A stretch of DNA of 64,000 nt from Halobacteria archaeon AArc-dxtr1 (GCA_025517425.1 JAOPJY010000001.1:1288217-1352216), one strand, 5' to 3'; shown: positions 27,201-36,235, numbered from the stretch's first letter. Numbers and translations are program-made. The notes: a model not told the origin generated them from the letters alone.

Positions 27201-27583
27201 GGTACACGCTGGAACTCGACCGCCAGGGCAACGTCTGGGACGCGTTACACACCACGGTGACTGGCACTGGCGGCGCGCTGCTGGGCAGTGTGGCTACCAC
27301 GATGGCCGCGTTCGCCACCCTGGGGCTCGGAATCCTGCCCGTCTTCCGGCAGTTCGGTATCGTCACCGGGCTAACCGTCGGCTACGCGTTCCTCGCAAGC
27401 GTCCTCGTCCTGCCGACGCTGCTCGTCCTCTGGACGCGCTACGTTGGGTCCGCTGACATCTCCTGGTCCGACACCGAGGGGCCGCAGGCGCTCGCGGGGG
27501 CCGACGCAGTCGACCAGGAAGTGACGAGTGAGTCGGTCCGGGGAGAGCCAGCGACCGATAGTTCGAACGGCGACACGGACTGA
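24281..27583 (+). CDS. RND-superfamily (MMPL-type) exporter 1
   Basis: The 1,100-residue protein has a first transmembrane helix (about 17-36), a large extracytoplasmic acidic region with a long coiled coil (about 125-300), then a helix bundle with GLSVDYALHVFMRHRER, a second extracytoplasmic domain and a closing bundle with LGVDYSIHITSRYTLEL. This duplicated layout is that of MMPL/RND secondary transporters. Substrate is unknown. Translation starts with GTG, and GGAGGGTG just upstream resembles the haloarchaeal ribosome binding site. A close paralogue follows. Confidence 0.85.
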   Translation: MSRVQRTAEAVTANARVVAVALLLLTALVGAGLTMIETDASLDQFQDDSPETQAQEYVDELFVDDESENTTAAQVVVTGDNVMTKASLIESLEFQQEIRANESINATLVEDDPIVGIENVLAMSAITEEEIDEIEDQADELEERSDAVNETRDRAEEGLNESRELQRAFEEEMLEAGLEEGDEEYEQRAEELEADVEEVFESVTDDEVFDDAQRNSYEQSMNTVRTYEAQLVEYEEEYGESYEEEARYRQTLSEMDDIYGWATTTIFGVDFNRIGSEAHELEQRIEELEEGDQRPIDEQIAALEALDDEEFEELIVDTIDGEGPRANEMLGFLPSSYELGSTDADARMTVLLQETEDAGGVEIGVTDERVIQSQLELRELAAAYEGDTDEEAAAGGETATGHEYIVFGGGIIESEIDQSMADTLWIVGPFTLLFVVGALAVAYRDPIDIVLGTSGIIAVLVWTFGLVGWIGIPFNLLFAAIPVLLVGLSVDYALHVFMRHRERRLEGGAGPDGVRRAMAIALAGVGAALVWITATTAMAFIANAVSPLGVLREFGIVGAIGIVSALIVFGGLIPALKVEIDSALEARGYSRRKRAFGTGGGRFSRILSTGAVAARRAPLVVLLAVLLLTAGGVYGATQVDTTFEEEDFMPQSQPAWTGYLPGPMAPADYQAADDLDVINEHFHRLDSNAELLIQGSVSDDDAVERIADAKAAAAESDVVYTLPNGEADIVGPLSVMEQVAESDDSFNETYLDADTTDDGVPNQDVEEVYDQLFRADQEAASEVIHRTEDGEYVALRLTVAIEGDAAYAETAQEMRAIADLLDDGGEFVPAEAYMVTDEEEDETAGAGGGDTTNGGESAAMNGDDDSSAATGAWSATATGSPITNHIVEVDLFETVIETLIVAFVGAFVFLTVAYRVAGKSAALGAITLLPIALSVSWILGTMYLLDIPFNVLTVTVAALTIGLGVDYSIHITSRYTLELDRQGNVWDALHTTVTGTGGALLGSVATTMAAFATLGLGILPVFRQFGIVTGLTVGYAFLASVLVLPTLLVLWTRYVGSADISWSDTEGPQALAGADAVDQEVTSESVRGEPATDSSNGDTD

Positions 27584-27672
27584 GCGGAGTCTGGAGCAAT
27601 TCTTGGGCGTTCTTCGCGACGGATAGAGGGATTTGTCACACGCCCACACACCACGTAGGGGATGCGAACACG

Positions 27673-27680
27673 TTTATAGA
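27673..27680 (+). promoter_or_regulatory. TATA box between the two RND genes
   Basis: TTTATAGA lies about 70-78 bases before ATG 27751, giving a leader of about 50 bases. A GGAGGGTG sequence at 27736-27743, eight bases before the ATG, matches the same ribosome-binding motif used by the first RND gene, so this gene should be translated from a leadered mRNA. Confidence 0.5.
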
Positions 27681-27750
27681 AACAGTTTGTAGGATCGTAA
27701 CAACAGATGATCGCGACCACTGACACGCCGCAAGCGGAGGGTGACGGCTG

Positions 27751-30700
27751 ATGGGATTGCCAGACCGCCTCGCGGGGCTGGTGACCAGCTACTCGAAAGC
27801 AATCATCGTCGTGTTACTGCTGACGACGGCGCTGATCGGTGCCGGCGTGCCGATGGTCGACGACGACTCCTCGCTCGAGCAGTTCGAGAGCGAGTCGCCC
27901 GAAGCCGAAGCGCTCGAGTACATCGACGGGAACTTCTCGGTCGACGAAGACGACAATACGACGTCGGTACAGCTGATCAACCGAGGAACGGGTGATGAAC
28001 CGAACGTCCTCGCCCAGCAGGCCATTATCGGCTCACTCGAGTTCCAACAGGAGATCCACGACAACGAAACGGTCAACGCGACGCTCGCAGACGAGGACCC
28101 GATCACGGGCGTCGAGAACATTCTCGCGATCACCGCGATTTCGAACGAAGAAGCCGCCGAGCTCGAGGCATGGGGTGCCGAACTGGAAGAGCAAGGCGCC
28201 GAACTCGGCGAGCGAGAGGCCGAACTCGAGACCAGAAATGCGACGCTCGCGGACGGCTTCGACGCGGTGCTCGACCTCCAGACGGAGTACGAACAAGAGC
28301 TCGAAGCCGGCGACGAGGAGGCCGCTGCGGAGACGGAAGCAGAGATCGACGCGACGATCGAGGAGACGATCGCCGCCGCCGAGCTCGACGACGAGCAGGC
28401 TGCTGAGTACGAAGGGACGGTCGAGCAGGCCCGGGGAGCCGACGATCCCGAGACGATCGAGCAGCTCAGAACGGCCGCGACGCTTGGCGTGCTAGAAGAT
28501 GAGTACGAGCAGTTAGAAGAGGACTCGGCGGCGTTCGAAGAACAACAGGCCGAGTTCGAGGAGGCACAGGCCGACCTCCAAGCGGGCATCGATCCGTCCC
28601 TGGATGAGCAGATCGAGGCGATCGAGGCACTCGACGACGAGGAGTACGAGGAGCTCGTCGCCGACGTCCTCGACGAAGACGGCGACGGAAGCGGCGTGCT
28701 CGGGTTCATGCCGACCGCGTACGATCCCGGCTCGACAGAGGCCGACGCCCGGATGACGATGGTGAGCCAGGAGGCCGCCGGCGCCGGCAACGAGATGGAA
28801 GGCGCGACCGGTCCGGCACTCGACGCCCAGCTCGATCTGCGAGAGCTGGCAAACCAGCACGATCAGGACATCATCGTCTTCGGTGCGGGAATCATCTTCG
28901 ACGAGATCGACCGCTCGCTGGGAGATAGCTTCGCGATCGTCGGTCCATTCGCCCTGCTGTTCGTCGTCGCCGCACTCTCGGTGGCCTACCGAGATCCGCT
29001 CGACATCGCCCTCGGTGTCGTCGGCATCTTGGCCGTCTTGATCTGGACGTTCGGCTTCATGGGCTGGGCCGACATCGCGTTCAACCAGATGATGATCGCG
29101 GTGCCCGTCTTGCTGATCGGGCTCTCGATCGACTACGCCATACACGTCTTCATGCGCCACCGGGAACAACGGGAGAACTCGGGGGTCGAAGACACGGTCC
29201 GGGGCTCGATGACGATCGCACTCGCGGGCGTCGGCGTCGCGCTTGTCTGGGTGACCGCGACGGCGGCGATCGGATTCCTGGCCAATCTGGTCAGTCCGAT
29301 CGCCCCGATACAGGAGTTCGGAATTACGAGCGCCGTCGGCATCCTCGCGGCACTGATCATCTTCGGCGTGCTCATTCCGGCGCTGAAAGTCGAGATCGAC
29401 TCGGCGCTCGAAGCGCGGGGCTACAGCCGCAGGAAGCGGGCCTTCGGCACCGGTGGCGGCCGGTTCACCAGCGCGCTCTCGGTCGGGTCGAAAGCGGCCC
29501 GGAAGGCGCCGATGATCGTCCTGATCGCCGCGCTGTTGCTGACCGCCGGCGGCGTCTACGGCGCGAGTGAGGTCGACACCAGTTTCAACGAGGAGGACTT
29601 CCTCGCGGAGAGTCCGCCTGCCTGGACGGAGCACCTCCCCGGCTTCATGGCTCCCGGAGAGTATCAGGCCAAAGACGACCTCGATTTCGTCAACGAGAAC
29701 TTCCAGCGTGACGACGTCCAAGCCCAAATCCTCGTGGAAGGTGATGTCGCGAACGGCACGGTCTTGCAAGACCTCTCCGATGCCCAGGACGACGCAGCGG
29801 AAAGTGACGTCGTCTACACGCTGCCCAACGGCGAGGCCGAAGTGCAGGGCCCCCTCTCCGTCATGGAGGAGACGGCAGCGCAAAACGAGTCGTTCAACGA
29901 ATCTTACCAGGCGGCGATAACCGACGACGGCGTGCCGACGGATGACGTCGAATCGCTCTACGACGAACTGTTCGAGGTCAACGAGGAGGGCGCGAGCAAC
30001 GTGATCCACCGGACCGACGACGGCGAGTACGAGTCCGCACGCCTCATCGTCGCGACCCAGGGCGACGCCGACTTCGGCGACACGACCGACGAGATGCGTA
30101 CGATTGCGGGTGCCATCGACGCGAGCGGCACCGGCGACGAGCGCAACCTCGATGCAGGGCCCGGCGAGGCGAACGCGATCGCAACCGGCGATCCGATCAT
30201 CAACTACATCGTCGAGCAGGACCTGCTCGAGACGGTCTTAGAGAGTCTGCTGATCACGCTCGTGGCGGTCTTTGCGTTCCTGACGCTGGCCTACTGGCTG
30301 ACCGGTAACAGCGCGGCACTCGGAACGGTCACCTTACTCCCGGTGGCGTTCTCCGTGAGCTGGATCCTGGGGACGATGTACGTAATCGACATGCCCTTCA
30401 ACGTGTTAACGGGGATGATCACGAGTCTCACGGTCGGGCTCGGAGTCGCCTACAGCATCCACATCAGCGCGCGGTACACGCTGGAACTCGACCGCCAGGG
30501 TAACGTCTGGGAGGCGATGCACACGACGGTGACTGGCACCGGCGGCGCCTTACTCGGCAGTGCAGCCACCACGGTCGGCGGCTTCGGGACACTGGCGCTG
30601 GCCATCTTCCCCGTGCTCCAGCAGTTCGGCATCATCACGGGGCTGACGATCACCTACGCGTTCCTCGCGAGCGTGATCGTTCTGCCGGCACTGCTCGTCC

Positions 30701-31023
30701 TCTGGACGCGCTACTTCGGCCCGGACGTGGACTTCAGCCTTCCGTCCGATGAATCGGAGACGGAATCCGAGAGCGAAGGCGAGACAGAGGCGGCTGCGAA
30801 GGCAGGGACGACAGCAGCCAAAGCGCGCGTAGAGCAGACGGGAGACGAACCGACAGAGAGACACGAACCCACCGACAGCCTGGAGACGATGGGCGAGCCA
30901 GCAGACGAAACGGTTCCGTCCGGTGAGCCGGGAGACGAGACGGCGCCAAGCGATCCGGCAGACGAGTTCGACTGGGTCGATAGCGATAGCATTCAAAATG
31001 GGTCCGGAGGCGATCGACAGTGA
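27751..31023 (+). CDS. RND-superfamily (MMPL-type) exporter 2
   Basis: The 1,090-residue protein is a paralogue of the upstream exporter, with the same first helix, a Glu/Gln-rich coiled-coil loop (about 130-290), GLSIDYAIHVFMRHREQ, and a C-terminal bundle with GVAYSIHISARYTLEL. The second motif has Ala where the first paralogue has Asp (VAYSIH against VDYSIH). A 91-base tract near 29377-29467 is almost identical to one in the first gene. The C-terminal 100 residues are acidic and likely disordered. It overlaps the TrmB-family regulator by 4 bases. Confidence 0.85.
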   Translation: MGLPDRLAGLVTSYSKAIIVVLLLTTALIGAGVPMVDDDSSLEQFESESPEAEALEYIDGNFSVDEDDNTTSVQLINRGTGDEPNVLAQQAIIGSLEFQQEIHDNETVNATLADEDPITGVENILAITAISNEEAAELEAWGAELEEQGAELGEREAELETRNATLADGFDAVLDLQTEYEQELEAGDEEAAAETEAEIDATIEETIAAAELDDEQAAEYEGTVEQARGADDPETIEQLRTAATLGVLEDEYEQLEEDSAAFEEQQAEFEEAQADLQAGIDPSLDEQIEAIEALDDEEYEELVADVLDEDGDGSGVLGFMPTAYDPGSTEADARMTMVSQEAAGAGNEMEGATGPALDAQLDLRELANQHDQDIIVFGAGIIFDEIDRSLGDSFAIVGPFALLFVVAALSVAYRDPLDIALGVVGILAVLIWTFGFMGWADIAFNQMMIAVPVLLIGLSIDYAIHVFMRHREQRENSGVEDTVRGSMTIALAGVGVALVWVTATAAIGFLANLVSPIAPIQEFGITSAVGILAALIIFGVLIPALKVEIDSALEARGYSRRKRAFGTGGGRFTSALSVGSKAARKAPMIVLIAALLLTAGGVYGASEVDTSFNEEDFLAESPPAWTEHLPGFMAPGEYQAKDDLDFVNENFQRDDVQAQILVEGDVANGTVLQDLSDAQDDAAESDVVYTLPNGEAEVQGPLSVMEETAAQNESFNESYQAAITDDGVPTDDVESLYDELFEVNEEGASNVIHRTDDGEYESARLIVATQGDADFGDTTDEMRTIAGAIDASGTGDERNLDAGPGEANAIATGDPIINYIVEQDLLETVLESLLITLVAVFAFLTLAYWLTGNSAALGTVTLLPVAFSVSWILGTMYVIDMPFNVLTGMITSLTVGLGVAYSIHISARYTLELDRQGNVWEAMHTTVTGTGGALLGSAATTVGGFGTLALAIFPVLQQFGIITGLTITYAFLASVIVLPALLVLWTRYFGPDVDFSLPSDESETESESEGETEAAAKAGTTAAKARVEQTGDEPTERHEPTDSLETMGEPADETVPSGEPGDETAPSDPADEFDWVDSDSIQNGSGGDRQ

Positions 31024-31781
31024 CTACCGACGAGTCCGAGGCGGTAAATGCGTTCTCGCGGCTCGGATTGACCAGCTACGAGGCGAAAGTGTTCATCGCG
31101 CTCCAGCGACTTGGCACCGGCACCGCGCGAGACGTGGCGACGACGACCGACGTCCCCCGATCGCAGGTGTACAGCGTCGCCGAGAGTCTCGAGGAACGAG
31201 GGCTGCTTGAAGTCCAGCAGTCGAGCCCGATCCGGTACCGGCCGGTGAGCGTCGAGGAAGCCCAAGAGACGCTTCGGGAGCGCTTCGAGAACGAACAGGA
31301 TCGAGCGTTCGAGTACGTCGAAACGGTCAGAGAGGAAACCGAAGGCGAAGAAGAGCAAGAGGACATCTGGACGGTCCGAGGACGCCCGCGCGTCGACAGT
31401 CGCGTCGTCGAGTTGCTCTCGAACGCCGAGGATCGGATCCTCTTCGGGACGCGCTTACCGGAGCTTCTAACCCCAGAAATTGCCGATGCGCTCGCACAAC
31501 GAGCCGAGGAAGGCGTGACCGTAACGGGCGTCAGCCGGTCGGAGGCAATTCGCAGTCGCATCGAAGCCATCGAGGGAGCTGTGGCGTACTCCCCTCCGGA
31601 TCGACGAGACACCGACGACCGGTCGGGCCGAATCGTCCTCGTCGACGGCGACAGCATCCTGCTGAGCGTCGTCGACGACGACGGCAGCGAGACGGCGATC
31701 TGGAGCGCAGGCTCGCTGTTCGCTTCCGTCCTCATTCAGCTGATCGAAGCGAGCGAAGTCGCGCTCGAACCTCGCGAGTGA
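31020..31781 (+). CDS. TrmB-family transcription regulator
   Basis: The 253-residue protein has an N-terminal winged helix of TrmB type (AFSRLGLTSYEAKVFIALQR, then GTARDVATTTDVPRSQVYSVAESL), a coiled-coil linker, and a C-terminal effector-like domain (RVVELLSNAEDRILFGTRLPELL). TrmB regulators usually sense sugars or other small ligands. The GTG start overlaps the RND exporter 2 stop codon as GTGA, indicating co-translation and possible control of the exporter operon or of its own promoter. The ligand is unknown. Confidence 0.85.
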   Translation: MTTDESEAVNAFSRLGLTSYEAKVFIALQRLGTGTARDVATTTDVPRSQVYSVAESLEERGLLEVQQSSPIRYRPVSVEEAQETLRERFENEQDRAFEYVETVREETEGEEEQEDIWTVRGRPRVDSRVVELLSNAEDRILFGTRLPELLTPEIADALAQRAEEGVTVTGVSRSEAIRSRIEAIEGAVAYSPPDRRDTDDRSGRIVLVDGDSILLSVVDDDGSETAIWSAGSLFASVLIQLIEASEVALEPRE

Positions 31782-31824
31782 ACGCGATGTCGTCCCCTGG
31801 TTGAGAGGTCGCCGATCGGAGCCG

Positions 31825-33348
31825 TCAACAGGTGCGCGTGATCCGCTCGTCGAGAACCGGATCGCCGCCCGGTCCGTTCGGACCGACCGACTGCTCGACG
31901 TAGTAGATTGTCACCGACTCGAGATCGTCGGCCACGTTCTCACAGACGTACGCGGCCGTGGGCTCGTAGTGAGTGTCGTCTGCGTATCGGATCTCCGAGC
32001 CGTGGCGGTGCCAGAGCGTCGTCGGGTACGTCGCTGCAACGTCCGGCGGCCGATCGAACGTGACTGCGCCGCCGTCGGCGGCGTCGATCGTCTCGCCCGA
32101 TTCGAGCGTGGCCTCGACGACGTACCAGCTAGAGGTGTCGGGCGGGTTCGGGGCGAAGAACGCCCAGCTCCCGTCCGACAGTTCGCCGTCGGAACCTGCA
32201 GGCGCGTCGACGAGCCCGGCGCCCGCCGCCTGCCAGGCGACGAGGGCGGTGAATCCACAGATGAGAAGCACGGCGCTCCCGATCCGGATCGTGCGTCGCA
32301 TCGAGACAGCGGTCCTCGTCCAGAGAACGTCGGGACCAGCCCGCTGGCCGACGCGATCGAGGAGCGGACGGCGATCGAGCCAGGCCGCGACGCGTTCCGC
32401 GAGGGGATCCATGCGGTCCCAGATTTGGGGCGGGAGGAAAGCGAGCAAGGCCGCGACCATGACAAATGGGAAGGCTCCGAGACGCATCGTCGCCGCCATC
32501 CCGAGATGGCTGGCGATGAACGCGGCGACGAGCGCGATCCGTAGCCGGCCAGTGTATACGATCAGGAACGGCGCGAGCGTGAGGAGGACAGTCCAGAGCC
32601 AGTTCGTTGCGGCAAGCAGTACCGCGTTATCGGCGAGAGATGGTCCGAAGAGGACGACGAACTCGTCGACGTGGAAGATCCGCTGAACCGCCGTCCCCGC
32701 CATCCACGGATCGCTCCGGTACTTGAGGAGCGCGTTGATCGTGTAGATGACCACGAGGTGCGAGAGGAGGACGGCGGTTGCAAGGGAGAACACATGGTCG
32801 TTGCCTCGCGCGGAATCGGGACGGGACGGTCCGTGAATCGAATAGCGACGAGCGTCGAGCGACCAGCGTGCGCCAAGTGGCAAGAATAGGCCGATGGCTA
32901 GCAGCGAGAGCAAGATTGTGTCGCCGCCGTTTAGTACGAGGGGATTTCGTGCGAACAGCGAAGCAAGCAAGAGCGCAGAGAGCCCCGTGGCGAGTCGGGT
33001 CCGGTAGCCGACCAGCAGGGAGAGGGCAGCAAAACCGGTGACGGCGAACAGGACCCCCTGCACCCACGCAGCGCCAGAAAGGGCGTGAATCGAGAAGGTC
33101 GCAAATGTCGGGTACGTCTCCGCGAGAGTCGACCGTGGAAAGATCCCAGCATCCGTGTAGAACGTGACCAGCCCCGGAAGCCGAAGGAACACCAGATCGG
33201 CGAGCACGATGGCACCGAGCGCGATTCGAAATGCCGCGAGCGCGCGGAGATCGACGCCGAGTCGCGGCACAAGTGCGGTGTGCAGTCGTTCGGAGACTGA
33301 CGGGGAGCGGTCGGCGGCGCGGTCGAGTCCACTCCGGGTGTCCGCCAT
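31825..33348 (-). CDS. HTTM-domain membrane protein
   Basis: The 507-residue protein has an N-terminal amphipathic start (DLRALAAFRIALGAIVLADL), a TFYTDAGIFPR loop and about eight transmembrane helices up to residue 400, including LVGYRTRLATGLSALLLASL and LLKYRSDPWMAGTAVQRIF. This matches the HTTM domain found in vitamin K-dependent gamma-carboxylase relatives. The carboxylase catalytic residues cannot be identified. The C-terminal 120 residues form an extracytoplasmic domain with a Trp/Tyr-rich start (AFFAPNPPDTSSWYVVEA). Function unknown. Confidence 0.8.
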   Translation of the reverse strand: MADTRSGLDRAADRSPSVSERLHTALVPRLGVDLRALAAFRIALGAIVLADLVFLRLPGLVTFYTDAGIFPRSTLAETYPTFATFSIHALSGAAWVQGVLFAVTGFAALSLLVGYRTRLATGLSALLLASLFARNPLVLNGGDTILLSLLAIGLFLPLGARWSLDARRYSIHGPSRPDSARGNDHVFSLATAVLLSHLVVIYTINALLKYRSDPWMAGTAVQRIFHVDEFVVLFGPSLADNAVLLAATNWLWTVLLTLAPFLIVYTGRLRIALVAAFIASHLGMAATMRLGAFPFVMVAALLAFLPPQIWDRMDPLAERVAAWLDRRPLLDRVGQRAGPDVLWTRTAVSMRRTIRIGSAVLLICGFTALVAWQAAGAGLVDAPAGSDGELSDGSWAFFAPNPPDTSSWYVVEATLESGETIDAADGGAVTFDRPPDVAATYPTTLWHRHGSEIRYADDTHYEPTAAYVCENVADDLESVTIYYVEQSVGPNGPGGDPVLDERITRTC

Positions 33349-33428
33349 TCGTATGTCAAAACGAGTGAATTCGTCCGCAGTATAAGTGCTTTCTCGTTGC
33401 GACGACCGATGAGGTCGGATACGTCGGG

Positions 33429-34370
33429 CTAGAACGGATCGGTTTCGGCGTGTCCCGTCCGTGTTGTCTCGGGCTCGTCCGCGAACTGAATCTCCAGGGA
33501 AATGCGGCCCAAAAGCGTGTGCAAGACCGCCAGATAGTAGAACACCGCCGTGGGAATGATGATGATCCAGCCGACGATCGTCAGCACCGAGGCGAGACTG
33601 ATGAAGATGACGGCGAACCAGCCGAGGACGGCCACGACGATGAGGACGAGGAGGCCGACGACGTACGTTCTGTGGGTTAAAAGCGCCTGCATGCGGTCCA
33701 CATCGTACGTCTCAGAGAGAGACTGTGTGACCGCAAAACGCAGCAGAATCGCCGGGGCGACGTAGTACGCCAACAGCGAGACCAGCGCGGCCAATCCGTC
33801 GCTTGCGGCGCCGACCGCCGCGATCACCACGCCGCTGACGATCAAAAACGGGACGAACGCGACGATCACCAGCGCGCCGAGTCGGAGGAGGTCGACCCAG
33901 TCGTCGAAACGAGGCGGGTTCGGTCGCTGGGTCGCCGCGTGTTCGGTTACCCGAACGAAGTAGCCCGCCAGCAGGACGATCGGGATGAGCAGAAACGAGA
34001 ACAATCCCAGCACGCCGCCGATCAGCACCGTGCCCCAGCCGTTTCGGCCGGGGTACCTGATTGCGTCCTCCAGAACGGTGTCGATATCCTGCTCTAACGT
34101 AGCGTCGATGGAGTCAGCGCCAGCATCGACCTTCGTTCCGGAAGCGTCTCGGCTTTCGTTTCCGGCAGCGTCTCGGCTTTCGTTTCCGGCAGCGTCTCGG
34201 CTTCCGTCCGGCTCGCTGGCTGTGGATGCGACAGGAGCTCGGCCAGCGCCTGTAGCGTCGTCTGCGTCGCCGGTACCTGGCTCGTCGACGTCATGGAGGG
34301 CAGCTCCGCACGCAGAGCAGTACCGCTGCCCGGCCTCGGTCTCTGCGCCACAGTTCGAGCAGTAGGGCAT
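33429..34370 (-). CDS. Zinc-ribbon DUF4013-like membrane protein
   Basis: The 313-residue protein begins with a zinc ribbon (MPYCSNCGAETEAGQRYCSACG), an acidic linker containing a three-copy 8-residue repeat, and then about five transmembrane helices (around 130-160, 175-205, 215-235, 250-275, 275-300). The membrane region resembles the DUF4013 family. The soluble ribbon faces the cytoplasm by prediction. Leaderless transcription is predicted from a TATA box about 25 bases upstream of ATG 34370. The frame extends to 34490 but those residues are unlike the family. Confidence 0.75.
   Translation of the reverse strand: MPYCSNCGAETEAGQRYCSACGAALHDVDEPGTGDADDATGAGRAPVASTASEPDGSRDAAGNESRDAAGNESRDASGTKVDAGADSIDATLEQDIDTVLEDAIRYPGRNGWGTVLIGGVLGLFSFLLIPIVLLAGYFVRVTEHAATQRPNPPRFDDWVDLLRLGALVIVAFVPFLIVSGVVIAAVGAASDGLAALVSLLAYYVAPAILLRFAVTQSLSETYDVDRMQALLTHRTYVVGLLVLIVVAVLGWFAVIFISLASVLTIVGWIIIIPTAVFYYLAVLHTLLGRISLEIQFADEPETTRTGHAETDPF
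34136..34207. repeat. 24-base tandem repeat inside the zinc-ribbon gene
   Basis: Three 24-base units, starting TTCCGG at 34136, 34160 and 34184, encode three copies of an 8-residue ESRDA(A/S)GN-like unit in the linker between the zinc ribbon and the membrane part. They differ at only one or two bases, so the expansion is recent and in frame. Confidence 0.85.
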
Positions 34371-34390
34371 GCGGTAGCATCCCCCAGCAG

Positions 34391-34400
34391 CTAAATAAAG
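34391..34400 (-). promoter_or_regulatory. TATA box of the zinc-ribbon gene
   Basis: The minus strand reads CTTTATTTAG, centred about 25 bases before ATG 34370. This predicts a leaderless mRNA and supports the chosen start. It lies in the 46-base gap after pelA. Confidence 0.65.
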
Positions 34401-34416
34401 CTTGACGAATGGGGGC

Positions 34417-35484
34417 TCAGTCGATCCGGTACCGCAACAGCGCCGCGATTCCCCCGAGATTCGAGAGCTGCTGGCCGGGCGGGAACTCACTTGAGAAGAC
34501 CGTCACCTCGCCACCTTTCTGCTCAGCCGTGCGAACGATCTCGTCGACGTCGATCGTCCACTCGCCCTCGGGGCCGCGCTCCTGTCGCAGCCGGTCGTCG
34601 ACGATCAGCAGCTCCTCGATCGCCCCGAACTCGGCGGCTTTCTGGACCTCTTCGGGTCCGTAGGCGGCCTTCGCACCCTGGGCGATTCGCTGGGTAAGCT
34701 CGTCGATCGCCTCGGCTTCGCTCTCGATGCGGGTCTCCTTCTGGACGTCCGCGACGGCGCCCCGTTTTAACACCTCGTGGACGCCGCGGTCGCCGACGCC
34801 GGCTGTGTCGACGGTCGTGATCAACTCGGTGAGGTCGGGCTCGTTGCGATCGAAGTACTTCAGGGCGTCCTGCTTCGTGAAGCCGGGGCCGGCGAGGATG
34901 ATCGCGTCGACGTCCATCCGAGAGAGGACGGTTCCGAGTTCCGCGAAGAGTTCGGAGCGCTCGCGGGCGAACTCGCCTTTCCCTGTGGGCCCGGTGAGCG
35001 TCGCGCGCTCTTCGGTGCCGTACTGGGCGACCGTGTGGACGTGAGCCTGGCCCTCCTCGACGGTGGCGATAGCGACGTCGGGATTTTCGGTGGCCTCCTC
35101 TGCCTCCTCGAGACGGGCCTCCTGGTCGGGTTTCCACCACTTCTCGATCGAGAGCTCCTCGCGCTCTTCGACGTTCAGCGTGTGGTGAAATCCGAGCTGG
35201 TCCTCGCGCGAACAGGCGACGATCTCGCCGCCAACCCGGAGCCGGTTGGCGAACTTGTGAAACTCGATATCGTCGACGGCGATGGCGACCCACATGTGCT
35301 CGCGTTCGCCGCCGGTGTCGCGCATCTGCTCGTCGTTGCGCTGGATCCGCCGGGTCGTATCGCCCGCGACGCGATCGCCGGGCTCTAAGACGTACTGGAG
35401 GTGCCAGAGGTCGTCGACGCTCTCGGGGACGACGGTGACGCGCTCGCGGCCGCTGTCGAGCGTCTCCCGGCTCGTGATCTGCAT
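34417..35484 (-). CDS. pelA: mRNA surveillance protein Pelota
   Basis: The 355-residue protein is archaeal Pelota, an eRF1-like factor that frees ribosomes stalled on mRNA. Visible parts are [21 protein letters not shown] (about positions 18-38), the [17 protein letters not shown] segment, [11 protein letters not shown], and the C-terminal [23 protein letters not shown] region. There is no GGQ motif, as expected for Pelota rather than aRF1. It lies two genes from rqcH, another stalled-ribosome factor. Confidence 0.95.
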   Translation of the reverse strand: MQITSRETLDSGRERVTVVPESVDDLWHLQYVLEPGDRVAGDTTRRIQRNDEQMRDTGGEREHMWVAIAVDDIEFHKFANRLRVGGEIVACSREDQLGFHHTLNVEEREELSIEKWWKPDQEARLEEAEEATENPDVAIATVEEGQAHVHTVAQYGTEERATLTGPTGKGEFARERSELFAELGTVLSRMDVDAIILAGPGFTKQDALKYFDRNEPDLTELITTVDTAGVGDRGVHEVLKRGAVADVQKETRIESEAEAIDELTQRIAQGAKAAYGPEEVQKAAEFGAIEELLIVDDRLRQERGPEGEWTIDVDEIVRTAEQKGGEVTVFSSEFPPGQQLSNLGGIAALLRYRID

Positions 35485-35599
35485 GGGTGGCCGTTCTCGG
35501 GGGGTCGGTAAGTGCCCTGCGATCAGTCACGGCTCGTGCCGGGTTCGGCGACGACAGCGATGCAGTCGTCCGCGGGGACACTCCACGGGACGGCTGCGG

Positions 35600-36109
35600 T
35601 CACTCTGAGGCGGCGTCCTCGACCTGACTCGACTCGATCGTGTGGCCCGTCTCGACGTGGTGATCGATGGCGCGACGAGAGCGCTCGGCGGTCGCGTACC
35701 CGTCGCGGGCCGAGACGCGCCAACCGCAGTCGATGCAGTAGTGGACGTCCGCCTCGGGAGCCGCCCGGGCGGTCGCAGCCGGCGCCCCCGCGACGACGTC
35801 TGTGTCAGCGACGCTGGGGTCTGTGGTCCGTGAGGAGACGTCCTCGATTCTGACTTCGGGATCGTCGTCGATCGTGACGGTGAGTCGGTAGCCGTAGTAG
35901 CTGAAGACGACGCGGCCGCCGGGTCGGTCGCCGGAGCTAGTCGGTGCGAAGAGGCGATCGAGCGCTTCCCCGTCGATCACCTCGTACAGCGGCGTCTCGA
36001 GTGCAGTCGGATCGACTCCCTCGCGGGCGGCGACCGCACGGACGAGCTGCTCGCTCAGGGGATCCGAGTCGGCGCTGATCTCGAGTTCCTGGGCAACTGG
36101 TTCGGTCAC
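35600..36109 (-). CDS. HalOD1 domain with C-terminal zinc finger
   Basis: The 169-residue product has a HalOD1-like start (PLSEQLVRAVAAREGVDPTALETPLYEVIDGEAL, read as positions about 15-48), GRVVFSYYGYRLTVTID, and then a CxxC-x20-HxxxxxH finger (YCIDCGW, DHHVETGH). HalOD1 is an output domain of haloarchaeal sensory proteins, and the finger could bind nucleic acid. GTG 36109 is favoured because a TATA box lies about 28 bases upstream. The frame reaches 36145 only from a TTG start, which would lie before that box. It is flanked by pelA and rqcH. Confidence 0.75.
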   Translation of the reverse strand: MTEPVAQELEISADSDPLSEQLVRAVAAREGVDPTALETPLYEVIDGEALDRLFAPTSSGDRPGGRVVFSYYGYRLTVTIDDDPEVRIEDVSSRTTDPSVADTDVVAGAPAATARAAPEADVHYCIDCGWRVSARDGYATAERSRRAIDHHVETGHTIESSQVEDAASE

Positions 36110-36133
36110 TAGTTGCGTCCAGGGAGGGAGGGA

Positions 36134-36141
36134 GTATAAAC
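36134..36141 (-). promoter_or_regulatory. TATA box of the HalOD1-finger gene
   Basis: The minus strand reads GTTTATAC, centred about 28 bases before GTG 36109. This is the main reason to choose GTG over upstream TTG. Confidence 0.6.
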
Positions 36142-36235
36142 TCAATGCAAGAGAGAGCGGGGTGGGCGTAAGGACGGACTTACTCGCTAATCTGTCGTTA
36201 AATCGGTCCGTCTGGCGACCGACAGATCGGCGCTC

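Noticed and set aside
28513-30009. 498-codon minus-strand frame opposite RND exporter 2
   Set aside because: Antisense shadow; composition is basic and repetitive with no family motif.
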